Assembly: GCA_030428385.1 (NCBI GenBank)
Contig: JAUIDY010000031.1
Location: 1 to 51,499 of the forward strand
Reading direction: 5' to 3'
Source: Rhodothermia bacterium
GTDB lineage: Bacteria > Bacteroidota > Rhodothermia > Rhodothermales > JAAAOL01
DNA length: 51,499 bases
In this document: positions 1 through 9,159 of the stretch, in pieces
How positions within the stretch are numbered: the stretch's first letter is position 1
How the letters are laid out: every line of letters begins with the position of its first letter
Translations under genes and position numbers: made by a program
Notes under the pieces: model-generated
Told to the model about the DNA's origin: nothing
The model's database searches: none
What the model saw: the letters and a program-made list of their open reading frames with translations, nothing else

Positions 1-394
1 TGGGCACAGCGAATAAAAACGCCTTGATGCCCCGCAGCCACGCCGCCGCTGGTCCGCTGTATCTCAATTCAATCAGTTCAGCGTCCGTCACGATTTCGCT
101 GCGTCGCCAAAGCCGAGCAAAAATGTAGATGAGCGCGACGTGTCCAAAGGCGAAGGCCCACCATTCCCAGTTGCCTGCGATGCCCCGGTTGCCCACCACC
201 CCAGCGATATAAAGCGGCGTATCGATGGAAAACGTGGTCGCGGCCATTGACGTGCCTGCCAGCCACCACGGCAGCGACCGGCCAGAGACGAAGAAGTCTT
301 CCAGCGAGTTAGAAGCCCGACGCGACAGATACACCCCCAGCCCTAACGAGGCAAGGATGTAGACAACAACAATGAGCCAATCAAGGGGATGCAT
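1..394 (-). CDS. Sodium:solute symporter (SSS family), N-terminal part, cut by window edge
   Basis: Reading the minus strand from the ATG at 394-392 gives 131 codons without a stop, running off the window. The protein opens with MHPLDWLIVVVYILASLGLG, a first membrane helix, followed by an EDFFVSGRSLPWWLAG stretch, then ATTFSIDTP and further hydrophobic segments. This FxxGR-LPWW layout is typical of the N-terminus of SLC5/SSS Na+-coupled symporters, inner-membrane carriers for sugars, amino acids or similar solutes. The substrate cannot be read from this part. It is divergent from the outer-membrane barrel gene, with promoter elements between them. Only the N-terminal part is visible, so integrity is unknown. 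Confidence 0.8.
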   Translation of the reverse strand, partial: MHPLDWLIVVVYILASLGLGVYLSRRASNSLEDFFVSGRSLPWWLAGTSMAATTFSIDTPLYIAGVVGNRGIAGNWEWWAFAFGHVALIYIFARLWRRSEIVTDAELIELRYSGPAAAWLRGIKAFLFAVP

Positions 395-400
395 AGCACT

Positions 401-430
401 TTTGGATACCTGGCGCGTACTTTATGTTTG
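401..430 (+). promoter_or_regulatory. Bacteroidota-type promoter for the barrel gene
   Basis: TTTG at 401-404, an 18-nt spacer, then TATGTTTG at 423-430. This matches the -33 TTTG / -7 TAnnTTTG consensus of Bacteroidota primary sigma factors. Transcription would start near 437, so the coding start must lie downstream, which argues against the in-frame ATG at 389. Confidence 0.55.
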
Positions 431-466
431 GCGCAAAGAGCCTCTGCATCGTACACACCCATCGAC

Positions 467-1873
467 GTGATTCAACCGGCCCAACATACTCCGGCTTCGC
501 GAAAGAAGACAGCGACGACATGCATGATTTGTGTTTGTGCATGTCTCGTCGTGGTCCTTGCCGGGTGTCTACTCCCACCTTCCTCAACCGCACAGACGAC
601 ACCGATCTCGTTTGGCTCCTCGGACGATCCCCGTGAGCAGTTGCAACGGGTGTGGTGGAAACGGGAGCAGACGTTGCATCTGTTTGGCGGCTTCTCGCTG
701 ATTGGGCCGCAATGGCATGGCGCGGGTTTGTTTTCTGCCGAGTTGGTCACCCGCTCCTTTACCTCTCGTATTGGTGGCACTCTGCGAGCGGGGTACTTTG
801 GGGAATATGCGCCCGATGTGGACGAGCCGTATGATGCACTTCGCCTGCTCGACTTCATTCGGTATGAACCGCCCACCCAGACCCCTTTGCATCTACGGGC
901 CGGGATGATCCGGCGCTTGCGGCTGGGCACCGGGCACATGGTGAACTTTTTCGCTTCCGATGTCGCTTGGGATGAGCGGACGGTGGGAACGGAAATACAT
1001 GTGGAAGGACAGGCTGCTACCCTTTCGGCCTTTACGGATAATGTGGTGCTCGATGGCGTTACGGGAGGGCGGCTGGCCTTGCACCCCTTCTTTCGCTCAC
1101 CCAACCACCGCTGGGCAACGGCTACGCTAGCTCTAAACTATGTCACCGACTTCGCCCCCCGCCCCGATATCCTCGAACGCCTGGAAGGATATAACGTTGA
1201 TGCCAGTTTTGTGGCATTCCGGTCGAGCAGCATCGATTTTGTGCCATTTGCGAGCTATGCGTGGTATCAGGACTATGGGCGCGGCATTGGCTTCGGGGCC
1301 GAGTTGATCAGCCACGACTTTATCGACCTGTTGAGCTTCCGGCTACGCATGGCGTTGTTCTACAACGGCACGCAGTTTATTCCGGGCTACGTGGGTACGT
1401 TCTACACGGTGAATAATCGCTCTGCCCGCACCTTAAACGTCGAAGCGGGGTCCATCTCGGAGCAGTTGGTGGGGGTGCCTCTGGGTCAAGCGCTGGGCGG
1501 CAACGACTTGCTCACGGAGTTTCGCCTGCTGATCTCCGACCGCTTTGAATTCTGGTATTCCTTCCGGCGGCACTATGGCACCCAGCGCCTTGGCGAGTAC
1601 CACCTGCATACCTACCTGCGTGTCATCGACCGAATGCGGCTAAACGTTGGCATCGACCGGTATGGTGTGGGGCACTTCCTCACGCTGTTCAACGACATGG
1701 ACGACCAAAGTTCGCTGGTCTTTGGCCTCGATGCCCGGCTGCTGGCCTACCTGTGGCTCCACATCGACGCCCGCTACAGCTTCGAGAGGTTGTCCGACAC
1801 CGCCTCCGGCGAGGAGCGCTATCTCGTCCAGCGTCGCTTTGAGCCGCTTACCGGGATTCGGCTGCGATTTTAG
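467..1873 (+). CDS. Outer-membrane beta-barrel protein of unknown function
   Basis: A 468-residue protein if translation starts at the GTG at 467; ATG at 524 is the alternative. I prefer 467 because an RKK-containing n-region then precedes the hydrophobic segment CMICVCACLVVVLAGC. That segment could be a lipobox (LAGC) or a type I signal ending near STAQ. The mature part alternates polar and aromatic residues, contains many Tyr/Phe/Arg-rich strands, and ends in RLRF with a C-terminal Phe, the usual Bam-recognition end of outer-membrane barrels. No specific family is recognised. It stands alone behind a TAnnTTTG promoter, divergent from the symporter gene and convergent with nadA. A second methionine at 389 is unlikely as start because it lies upstream of the promoter. 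Confidence 0.65.
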   Translation: MIQPAQHTPASRKKTATTCMICVCACLVVVLAGCLLPPSSTAQTTPISFGSSDDPREQLQRVWWKREQTLHLFGGFSLIGPQWHGAGLFSAELVTRSFTSRIGGTLRAGYFGEYAPDVDEPYDALRLLDFIRYEPPTQTPLHLRAGMIRRLRLGTGHMVNFFASDVAWDERTVGTEIHVEGQAATLSAFTDNVVLDGVTGGRLALHPFFRSPNHRWATATLALNYVTDFAPRPDILERLEGYNVDASFVAFRSSSIDFVPFASYAWYQDYGRGIGFGAELISHDFIDLLSFRLRMALFYNGTQFIPGYVGTFYTVNNRSARTLNVEAGSISEQLVGVPLGQALGGNDLLTEFRLLISDRFEFWYSFRRHYGTQRLGEYHLHTYLRVIDRMRLNVGIDRYGVGHFLTLFNDMDDQSSLVFGLDARLLAYLWLHIDARYSFERLSDTASGEERYLVQRRFEPLTGIRLRF

Positions 1874-1875
1874 AA

Positions 1876-2034
1876 CCAGGGCTTACGCAATTCGCCCTTT
1901 TCAGCGTCATCACAAAGCGCGGCAGGAGTTGTGGTGATCTCACCCCGATAGGAAATAGCACAACAAACGGGGTGAGATCGCTATGTCACGTTGTTCCCCG
2001 CAATGAAGAATGGCAAAACGTACGTAAGTCCAGA
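1876..2034. repeat. Possible remnant MITE/IS with inverted ends and internal palindrome
   Basis: The gap between the barrel gene and nadA starts with GGGCTTACG (1879-1887) and ends with the inverted partner CGTAAGTCC (2023-2031), 8 of 9 matching; the match is partial beyond that. Inside is a perfect 11-bp inverted repeat, gatctcacccc (1936-1946) and ggggtgagatc (1969-1979), with a 22-nt loop. GGRCTTACGCA-like termini are familiar from IS5-type elements and MITEs, which is recalled and not searched. The palindrome could instead serve as a two-way terminator for the converging genes, though no T-tract follows. Confidence 0.4.
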
Positions 2035-2039
2035 GGACG

Positions 2040-3032
2040 TTATTTAACGCCCACGCTCATCTCCAGCATCCTCTCGATGGGCTGCAACGCGCGGAGGCGC
2101 AGCACTTCGTCCATCAGCAGTTCAGGCTGCTCGTGTTTGAGGCACAGGTACAGCTTTTCGATGGTGTTGAGGCGCATATGCGGGCATTGGTTACAGGCAC
2201 AGCCACTCTCTGGCGGGGCAGCGATGAACGTCTTGTTGGGATTGTCCTTCTGCATCTGGTGCAAAATGCCTTCTTCCGTCGCCACGATAAACTCCGTGGC
2301 CTCGCTTTCGCGGGCGTAGCGGCGGATGTTGCTCGTCGACCCAATAAAGTCAGCATGGCGCAGGACGGCTTCTTCGCATTCAGGATGCGCCAGCACCGGC
2401 GCGTTCGGGTGCTGAACCTTCAGGCGAATCAGCTTTTTCTCACTGAAGGTCTCGTGGACGATACAGACGCCGTCCCACAGCACCATGTCGCGCCCTGTTT
2501 CCTTGCTCAGGTAACGTCCCAGGTTTTTGTCGGGCGCAAAGATGATGGGTTGGTCTTCGGGTATCTGTCGGATGAGATGCTCGGCATTGGACGACGTGCA
2601 GATGATGTCGCTGAGGGCCTTCACCGCCGCCGAACAGTTGATATACGATACCACGATGTGATCCGGGTGCGCCTTCACGAACGCCTCGAACTGATCGCCG
2701 GGGGCTGAGTCAGCCAGCGAGCAACCGGCGTTGAGGTCGGGCAGCAACACTTTCTTCGACGGATTCAGGATTTTCGCGGTCTCTGCCATAAAGTGTACAC
2801 CGGCGAAGACAATAATGTCAGCATCGGTCTCGGCGGCTTTGCGCGAAAGCCCCAACGAATCGCCAATGTAATCGGCGATGTCCTGGATGTCGGGCTCTTG
2901 GTAGTAGTGCGCCAGCAAAATGGCGTTTTTTTCGACTTTCAACCGCTCGATTTCGTCAAACAGGTCGAGCGTGGGATCTATTTCTTCCGGGATAAAACCA
3001 ATGGCGGGGTCAAGGACAGCAAGTTCAGTCAT
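2040..3032 (-). CDS. nadA: Quinolinate synthase NadA
   Basis: Condenses iminoaspartate (made by NadB) with dihydroxyacetone phosphate to quinolinate in cytosolic de novo NAD synthesis, using an oxygen-sensitive [4Fe-4S] cluster. The protein is 330 residues, normal length. Recognisable blocks are [14 protein letters not shown] near residue 41, the [10 protein letters not shown] segment, FMAETAKIL, and NAGCSLAD. Cluster-ligand candidates are Cys104, Cys190 and one of Cys278/280/283 in [10 protein letters not shown], with spacing like characterised NadA enzymes. The ATG at 3032 has GAGG about 8 nt upstream. nadB and nadC are not in this window, so the pathway is not clustered here. Expressed alone or from an undetected promoter in the 214-nt gap before lolD. 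Confidence 0.95.
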   Translation of the reverse strand: MTELAVLDPAIGFIPEEIDPTLDLFDEIERLKVEKNAILLAHYYQEPDIQDIADYIGDSLGLSRKAAETDADIIVFAGVHFMAETAKILNPSKKVLLPDLNAGCSLADSAPGDQFEAFVKAHPDHIVVSYINCSAAVKALSDIICTSSNAEHLIRQIPEDQPIIFAPDKNLGRYLSKETGRDMVLWDGVCIVHETFSEKKLIRLKVQHPNAPVLAHPECEEAVLRHADFIGSTSNIRRYARESEATEFIVATEEGILHQMQKDNPNKTFIAAPPESGCACNQCPHMRLNTIEKLYLCLKHEQPELLMDEVLRLRALQPIERMLEMSVGVK

Positions 3033-3246
3033 GGATACCTCGATGCAGGTGAAAAGGCCTGTGGGGTGTCGTAGCCAGTTAGTGCCAGAAGTGTTCCGGT
3101 TTTTTGTCGATCAGGTCAGCAGGTCGATCAGGTCGACAGAGCTTTGGGGGAAGGGTAGCGATGCTTCCGGGCACGGCGCGCCGCCACAGGTGCTTGTAGC
3201 AAGAGACGCTCCCACACTCCCTTCCCCCCACACGCCCATACCCAAC
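3033..3246. other. Intergenic nadA-lolD with tandem-like repeats and a C-rich tract
   Basis: No gene is visible. At 3111-3136 a degenerate repeat of AGGTC units occurs, including tcaggtcagcaggtcg, which recurs identically at 35857-35872. At 3211-3243 five C-runs (C3, C3, C6, C3, C3) give a G3+N1-7 quadruplex-capable pattern on the minus strand, just downstream of the lolD stop. Confidence 0.5.
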
Positions 3247-3951
3247 CTACTCCGCCACGGTGTCCCCCACCAACAGCCCCTGCTCCATGTGCAACACCCG
3301 GTCCGCCATCGCAGCAAGGCTGGGGTTGTGCGTCACGATGACGAACGTCTGCCCGGTGTCGCGGCTGAGGCGTACCATTTCCTGATGCAGCGCCTCAGCG
3401 GTTTTGGTGTCGAGGTTGCCCGACGGCTCGTCGGCGAGAACGAGGGCGGGTTGGTTCATCAGCGCCCGCGCCACAGCCACGCGTTGCTGCTCCCCGCCCG
3501 AGAGCGCGTTGGGGCGATGCTCCGCCCGCTCGGCCAACCCCAGCAGCGTCAGTAATTCCAGTGCCCGGGCCTCGACCGTACGAAGTGCCTTGCCCTGAAT
3601 CAACGCGGGCATGGCCACGTTTTCGAGAGCCGTAAACTCGGGCAGCAGGTGATGAAACTGAAAGATAAAACCAACCGCGCGGTTGCGGAAGTGCGCCAGT
3701 TCCTCATCGTTTTTGACAAAGATGTCGCGACCGTCCATGTACACATGCCCTGCATCGGGCCGGTCCAAAGCCCCAAGCAGATGCAGCAGGGTGCTTTTGC
3801 CCGTTCCACTCTCCCCCACCACAGCTACCACCTCACCCGCCTGTACTTCGAACGACACGCCCCGCAATACCTCCAGCGTCCCACCGTGCGCTGTGGGATA
3901 ACTTTTCGTCAGGTTTATGACGCTCAGGAGAGGTAGAACGGGTGCTGTCAT
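3247..3951 (-). CDS. lolD: Lipoprotein-releasing ABC transporter ATPase LolD-like
   Basis: A 234-residue ATPase with Walker [10 protein letters not shown], signature [15 protein letters not shown], Walker [13 protein letters not shown] and an H-loop ending in VTHNPSLA. The GNLD and long [17 protein letters not shown]-loop region place it in the MacB/LolD group that powers outer-membrane lipoprotein release (LolCDE) or related MacB-type mechanotransmission. I take the ATG at 3951; an upstream ATG at 4020 would add a Pro-rich tail unlike the family. No LolC/E-type permease is adjacent, which is common in this phylum, so the partner must be elsewhere. LolD is the best name; FtsE or a MacB ATPase cannot be fully excluded. 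Confidence 0.8.
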   Translation of the reverse strand: MTAPVLPLLSVINLTKSYPTAHGGTLEVLRGVSFEVQAGEVVAVVGESGTGKSTLLHLLGALDRPDAGHVYMDGRDIFVKNDEELAHFRNRAVGFIFQFHHLLPEFTALENVAMPALIQGKALRTVEARALELLTLLGLAERAEHRPNALSGGEQQRVAVARALMNQPALVLADEPSGNLDTKTAEALHQEMVRLSRDTGQTFVIVTHNPSLAAMADRVLHMEQGLLVGDTVAE

Positions 3952-4083
3952 GGGTGGTGATACGGGAAATGGGAAACGTGAGGGTGCCAATCCATGGAGC
4001 CTGGGTTCCGTTGGAGGCATCTACACGTCATGACCTTGATTACAAGATGTTTTTAAAAAACGTAGTGCCTTCGCCCGTACCAA

Positions 4084-4116
4084 GTTCACGATTTACGCCT
4101 TCACGTTTCACGAATC
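4084..4116. repeat. Degenerate TTCACG heptad-like repeat
   Basis: Four ACG-containing units at 7-8 nt spacing (ttcacga, tttacgc, cttcacg, tttcacg), ending just beside the sigma-54 regulator stop codon. Related repeats occur at 7705-7735 and 7819-7852. Confidence 0.45.
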
Positions 4117-5496
4117 CTACTCATCGCGGGCGATGCCGTATTTGTTCATCTTGTTATACAGGTGGGAGCGCTGGATACCGATCGCTTCGGCAGTGCGGCT
4201 TACGTTCCAATCGTTCGCTTCCAGCTTGTATTCGATGAATAGCTTTTCGGCCTGGTCGCGGAAGTCGCTGAACTCTTCGTATTGCTGCAACAAACCCTGA
4301 ATGGGATTCGCCCCGCTGCCACCAGGCAGCACGTAGCGGTCGACATCCTGCACATCAATCGCCTCGCCCTCGCTGAGGATGAGCAGGCGCTCCACCACGT
4401 TGTGTAACTCGCGGACGTTGCCACGCCAGTCCAGTTGTTTCAGACGGTTCAGGGCACTTTCAGAGAAAGGCTTGGGATCCACACCATTGCGGCGCGCCAG
4501 CCGTTCGGCAAAGTGTTTGGCAATGATGGGAATGTCGTCGCGACGCTGGCGCATCGGTGGTACATGTACCAAGATGACGCTGAGCCGGTGGTACAGGTCT
4601 TCGCGAAAGTTGTCTTCTTCAATCTCTTGGAGCAGGTCTTTATTCGTCGCCGCCACCACGCGCACGTCGACGCTGATTGACTTGTCGCCACCCACACGGG
4701 TGATTCTGTTCTCTTGCAACGCCCGCAACACCTTGGCCTGCGCCGAGAGGCTCATGTCGCCGATTTCATCGAGGAAAAGCGTTCCCCCATCGGCCTGCTC
4801 AAATTTGCCGATGCGCTGCTTCGTTGCACCCGTAAATGAGCCTTTTTCGTGGCCGAAGAGTTCACTCTCGATGAGTTCGCTAGGGATAGCAGCGCAGTTA
4901 ACCTCCACCATGGGTCCTTCTTTGCGGCTTGACTGCGCGTGGATCCACTTGGCAACGAGTTCTTTACCCGTTCCAGCCTCGCCCGTCACCAGCACCCGCG
5001 CCTCGGTAGGTGCTACCCGGCCGATGGTGTCCTTGATGCGGTTGATAGCAGGACTCGTGCCCAGAATAGGCGTTAGCTCATGCTCGTGCTGCTCCACGAG
5101 CGTCTGGCGCATCCGGCGGTTTTGCGTCTCCAACTGCCCCCGATCCAGCGCATTGCGCACGGTGAGCAGCAGGCGATTCAGGTCTGGGGGCTTCTCGATG
5201 AAGTCGTATGCGCCGAGTTTGGTGGCCTCCACCGCCGTTTCGATATTGGCATGCCCCGAGATCATCACAAACGGCACCTCGGGTGCCTCTTTTGCCAGCA
5301 CTTCCAGCACTTCCATCCCGTCGCGCTTCGGCATCTTGATGTCGAGCAAGACGAGATCATACGAGCCGGAACGGAACACCTGCAGCGCCTCCTCCCCATC
5401 CACGGCCTCGTCTACCTCAAAGTCTTCGTATTCCAGAATTTCACGGAGGGTGCGACGAATGCTAGCTTCGTCATCAACGACGAGAATGGTCGGCAT
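4117..5496 (-). CDS. Sigma-54-dependent response regulator (NtrC family)
   Basis: A 459-residue two-component regulator that activates sigma-54 promoters. Residues 1-120 form a receiver domain with the acidic pair DD (8-9), phosphoacceptor Asp52 in LLDIKMP and the conserved Lys in FIEKPPD. The AAA+ domain (about 140-375) has Walker A GEAGTGKE, the sigma-54-contact loop as GSFTGAT (Ser in place of the usual first Ala), Walker B GGTLFLDEIGDM and the arginine-finger region. The C-terminus is a Fis-type helix-turn-helix (AEAIGIQRSHLYNKMNKYGI). No histidine kinase is adjacent, so it is an orphan here. A terminator hairpin lies only 22 nt upstream of its ATG. Target genes are unknown; the barrel architecture resembles AtoC/ZraR-like regulators. 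Confidence 0.9.
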   Translation of the reverse strand: MPTILVVDDEASIRRTLREILEYEDFEVDEAVDGEEALQVFRSGSYDLVLLDIKMPKRDGMEVLEVLAKEAPEVPFVMISGHANIETAVEATKLGAYDFIEKPPDLNRLLLTVRNALDRGQLETQNRRMRQTLVEQHEHELTPILGTSPAINRIKDTIGRVAPTEARVLVTGEAGTGKELVAKWIHAQSSRKEGPMVEVNCAAIPSELIESELFGHEKGSFTGATKQRIGKFEQADGGTLFLDEIGDMSLSAQAKVLRALQENRITRVGGDKSISVDVRVVAATNKDLLQEIEEDNFREDLYHRLSVILVHVPPMRQRRDDIPIIAKHFAERLARRNGVDPKPFSESALNRLKQLDWRGNVRELHNVVERLLILSEGEAIDVQDVDRYVLPGGSGANPIQGLLQQYEEFSDFRDQAEKLFIEYKLEANDWNVSRTAEAIGIQRSHLYNKMNKYGIARDE

Positions 5497-5518
5497 GGGC
5501 GTTCGGGCTGAATGCTAC

Positions 5519-5549
5519 AAAAAAAGGGGCGCATGGTCATGCGCCCCTT
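5519..5549 (-). terminator. Rho-independent terminator after the YfgM-like gene
   Basis: On the minus strand an 11-bp stem (aaggggcgcat pairing across a 4-nt loop; plus-strand arms 5524-5534 and 5539-5549) is followed by seven T residues (plus-strand A at 5519-5525). It lies between the YfgM-like stop codon and the sigma-54 regulator start. Confidence 0.85.
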
Positions 5550-5558
5550 CTCAACGTC

Positions 5559-6266
5559 TTACGACGCGTTTTGCTTCGCCTTCGTTCGGGCGATGTAAAA
5601 ATCCATGCCACTTGCCAAGCTGGCATCCGGATAATCGTCCTTGATCTGCTCGTACACCTCCAGCGCCTCGTCGTAGGCTCCCCCTGCTTCGTAGGCGCGG
5701 CCCGCATCCAAGAGATACTGCGGTGACGTTTGCTCACTCTCGTACAGGGTGGCGGCACGACGGAACAGATCCCCCGCCCGCGAGAACTCGCCCCGGCCTT
5801 CATAGATGGCGGCCTCGCCAGCGAGGGCACTGGCACCCACAATATTGGCTCCGGCATCAAACGCATCAAACCATGTCAGCGCTTCATCATAATTGCCCAT
5901 GCGGAAGTACGAGTCGGCCACATAAAACTTGGCAATGTTGCCCGGTGCGGTGCTTCCATATTCATCGGCCACTTCCAGCAGTCCAGGTGCCGATTCCGTG
6001 CCATCAAGGGCAACCTGGTAATCACCGGCTTCATACAGGCGCAGCGCCAGGCCCAGTTCCGACTGCGCCTCGTCTGCCTTTTGGCCCTGGAGATATCCCC
6101 AGCCAATAATTCCTAGGATGACAAGGACAACGGCCGCAATAGCGCCATAGACCAGCGCTCGATTTTGATCCAGAAAGGCCCACGCTTTGGCATAGGTCGT
6201 GATGACCGCATCTTCACGCAGCTCCTGGCGTTTGGTAATGGGCTTTGGTGGGTTGAGTGTAGACAT
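5559..6266 (-). CDS. YfgM-like membrane-anchored TPR protein
   Basis: A 235-residue protein with a cytoplasmic N-terminus (about 38 residues), one membrane helix (ALVYGAIAAVVLVILGIIGWGYL) and a soluble domain of tetratricopeptide-like helical pairs with repeating Ala/Gly/Tyr patterns (for example FYVADSYFRMGNYDEALTWF and AGRAYEAGGAYDEALEVYEQI). This is the layout of YfgM/TPR_21 proteins, which in E. coli bind the SecYEG translocon and periplasmic chaperones. In Bacteroidota similar proteins often carry no assigned role. It is divergently arranged with gapA and terminated by a strong hairpin at 5519-5549. Function inferred from architecture only. Confidence 0.7.
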   Translation of the reverse strand: MSTLNPPKPITKRQELREDAVITTYAKAWAFLDQNRALVYGAIAAVVLVILGIIGWGYLQGQKADEAQSELGLALRLYEAGDYQVALDGTESAPGLLEVADEYGSTAPGNIAKFYVADSYFRMGNYDEALTWFDAFDAGANIVGASALAGEAAIYEGRGEFSRAGDLFRRAATLYESEQTSPQYLLDAGRAYEAGGAYDEALEVYEQIKDDYPDASLASGMDFYIARTKAKQNAS

Positions 6267-7631
<1,365 letters not shown>

Positions 7632-7661
7632 CGAGCATCTGTGCTGTGCTTCCACATCGTC

Positions 7662-7709
7662 AGCGGGGGCGTGAGGATTTCCCCTCGCGCTCCCGCTTTT
7701 TTTAGCGTG
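7662..7709 (+). terminator. Terminator after gapA
   Basis: A 15-bp imperfect stem: agcgggggcgtgagg at 7662-7676 pairs with cctcgcgctcccgct further on (13 of 15 matched), and a run of seven T follows. Confidence 0.8.
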
Positions 7710-7852
7710 AAACGTCGAACGTCAAACGTGTGGGTGCTCACTTCATCGTTGGCAAACCATAAAGGTCGTGCCTTGCGAACGGCAGACTAGCCATACGAGG
7801 CACTATCATGCAGGGTTAAGTTCACGTCTTCACGCTTCACGTCATCATCTCC
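7705..7852. repeat. Two ACG heptad clusters in the gapA-pgk gap
   Basis: At 7705-7735, gtgaaacgtcgaacgtcaaacg has ACG at exact 7-nt steps. At 7819-7852, ttcacg units recur on the opposite strand sense at 7-8 nt steps, ending just before the pgk start. The two clusters are roughly inverted copies of one another and of 4084-4116. Confidence 0.45.
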
Positions 7853-7859
7853 ACTCCCC

Positions 7860-9056
7860 ATGCCAAAACTTTCCATTGACTCCCTCGATCTGCAGGGTAA
7901 GCGCGTGCTCGTTCGGGTCGATTTTAATGTCCCACTGGGTACCGACGAAGCAGGCAATACCATCGTCACCGACGACACCCGCATCCGGGCGGCCCTTCCG
8001 ACCATCCGCAAAATCATTGGCGATGGTGGCAAAGCCATCCTGATGAGCCACCTGGGCCGTCCCAAAGGGGGTCCCGACCCCGCATTTTCGCTGCGCCCTG
8101 CCGCTGAGCACCTGGCCACTTTACTGAATCAACCGGTTGGCTTTTCGGAAGAAACCGTGGGAGACGCTGTGGAAGCCCATCTTGCCGAACTGACCGAGGG
8201 TAGTGTGCTGGTGTTGGAAAACACCCGGTTTTATGACGAAGAAAAAGCCAACAATGCCAACTTTGCGGCGCAACTGGCCCGTCTCGGCGACGTGTTTGTA
8301 AACGATGCGTTCGGTTCGGCGCACCGCGCCCATGCCTCCACCGAAGGCGTCACCCACCACATCGGGCAATCCGCGATGGGCTACCTGCTGGCACGCGAAG
8401 TGACCTACCTCTCGCAACTGCTTGATAATCCAACCGCGCCATTCGTTGCCATTCTTGGCGGTGCCAAAGTGTCGGACAAAATCGGTGTCATCGAAAACCT
8501 GCTTGACCGGGTGGATCACTTACTGATCGGTGGTGCGATGAGCTACACGTTCCTGAAAGCGCTGGGTCAGACGACCGGCACGTCGCTGGTGGAAGAAGAC
8601 AAACTGGAGCAAGCCAAAGCCCTGTACGAACGCGCCAACGGCAAAATCCTGCTGCCTGTAGATCACGTTGTCGCCGCGGCGTTTGCTGCCGATGCCCCGC
8701 ACCATGTCGTGGCAGGCGATATTCCCGACGACGAAATGGGTCTTGACATCGGCCCCGCGTCGGTGGCGGCCTACCGCGAAAAACTGATCGACGCCAAAAC
8801 CATTGTGTGGAACGGTCCGATGGGTGTTTTTGAAATGGAGGCGTTTGCAAAAGGAACCATCGCCATCGCCCAAACCCTCGCCGACGCCACGGACGACGGC
8901 ACGCTTTCGGTGGTGGGCGGCGGCGACTCGGTGGCCGCCATCACACAAGCCGGGTTTGAAGACGATGTAAGCCATGTCTCTACCGGCGGCGGTGCCATGC
9001 TCGAATTTCTCGAAGGCAAAACGCTTCCCGGCGTCGCGGCCCTTGATGATGCCTGA
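7860..9056 (+). CDS. pgk: Phosphoglycerate kinase
   Basis: Transfers phosphate from 1,3-bisphosphoglycerate to ADP, the first ATP-yielding step of glycolysis. The protein is 398 residues, standard length. The N-terminal substrate domain carries RVLVRVDFNVPL, DDTRIRAALPTI and the MSHLGRPKG loop; the C-terminal nucleotide domain has LGGAKVSDKIGVIENL, VWNGPMGVFEMEAFAKGT and VVGGGDSVAAI with STGGGAMLEFLEG. All signature residues appear intact. The ATG at 7860 begins MPKLSIDSLDLQGKRV, as expected. A perfect hairpin terminator follows immediately, so the downstream MscS gene should be transcribed separately. Confidence 0.97.
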   Translation: MPKLSIDSLDLQGKRVLVRVDFNVPLGTDEAGNTIVTDDTRIRAALPTIRKIIGDGGKAILMSHLGRPKGGPDPAFSLRPAAEHLATLLNQPVGFSEETVGDAVEAHLAELTEGSVLVLENTRFYDEEKANNANFAAQLARLGDVFVNDAFGSAHRAHASTEGVTHHIGQSAMGYLLAREVTYLSQLLDNPTAPFVAILGGAKVSDKIGVIENLLDRVDHLLIGGAMSYTFLKALGQTTGTSLVEEDKLEQAKALYERANGKILLPVDHVVAAAFAADAPHHVVAGDIPDDEMGLDIGPASVAAYREKLIDAKTIVWNGPMGVFEMEAFAKGTIAIAQTLADATDDGTLSVVGGGDSVAAITQAGFEDDVSHVSTGGGAMLEFLEGKTLPGVAALDDA

Positions 9057-9080
9057 CGGGCCTTCCTTTTTTGTATCTTG

Positions 9081-9114
9081 AAGGGCAAAGGAAGCTACTC
9101 CTTTGCCCTTTTTT
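9081..9114 (+). terminator. Terminator after pgk
   Basis: Perfect 12-bp stem: aagggcaaagga (9081-9092) with tcctttgccctt (9099-9110), a 6-nt loop, then a T-run to 9114. It ends 45 nt before the chosen mscS-type start. Confidence 0.9.
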
Positions 9115-9159
9115 CCTCAACCCCAATCGGCTCCTGTACTACTTCTTCAACCCGCCTTG

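Noticed and set aside
389-466. Upstream ATG for the barrel protein at 389
   Set aside because: A TTTG/TATGTTTG promoter lies inside this extension and the added residues are not signal-like.
4379-5644. 421-codon plus-strand frame opposite the sigma-54 regulator
   Set aside because: Ser/Arg-rich shadow; crosses the terminator and the next gene.
9103-9159. TTG start giving a longer MscS-type protein
   Set aside because: It lies in the 3' arm of the pgk terminator; the ATG at 9160 is better.
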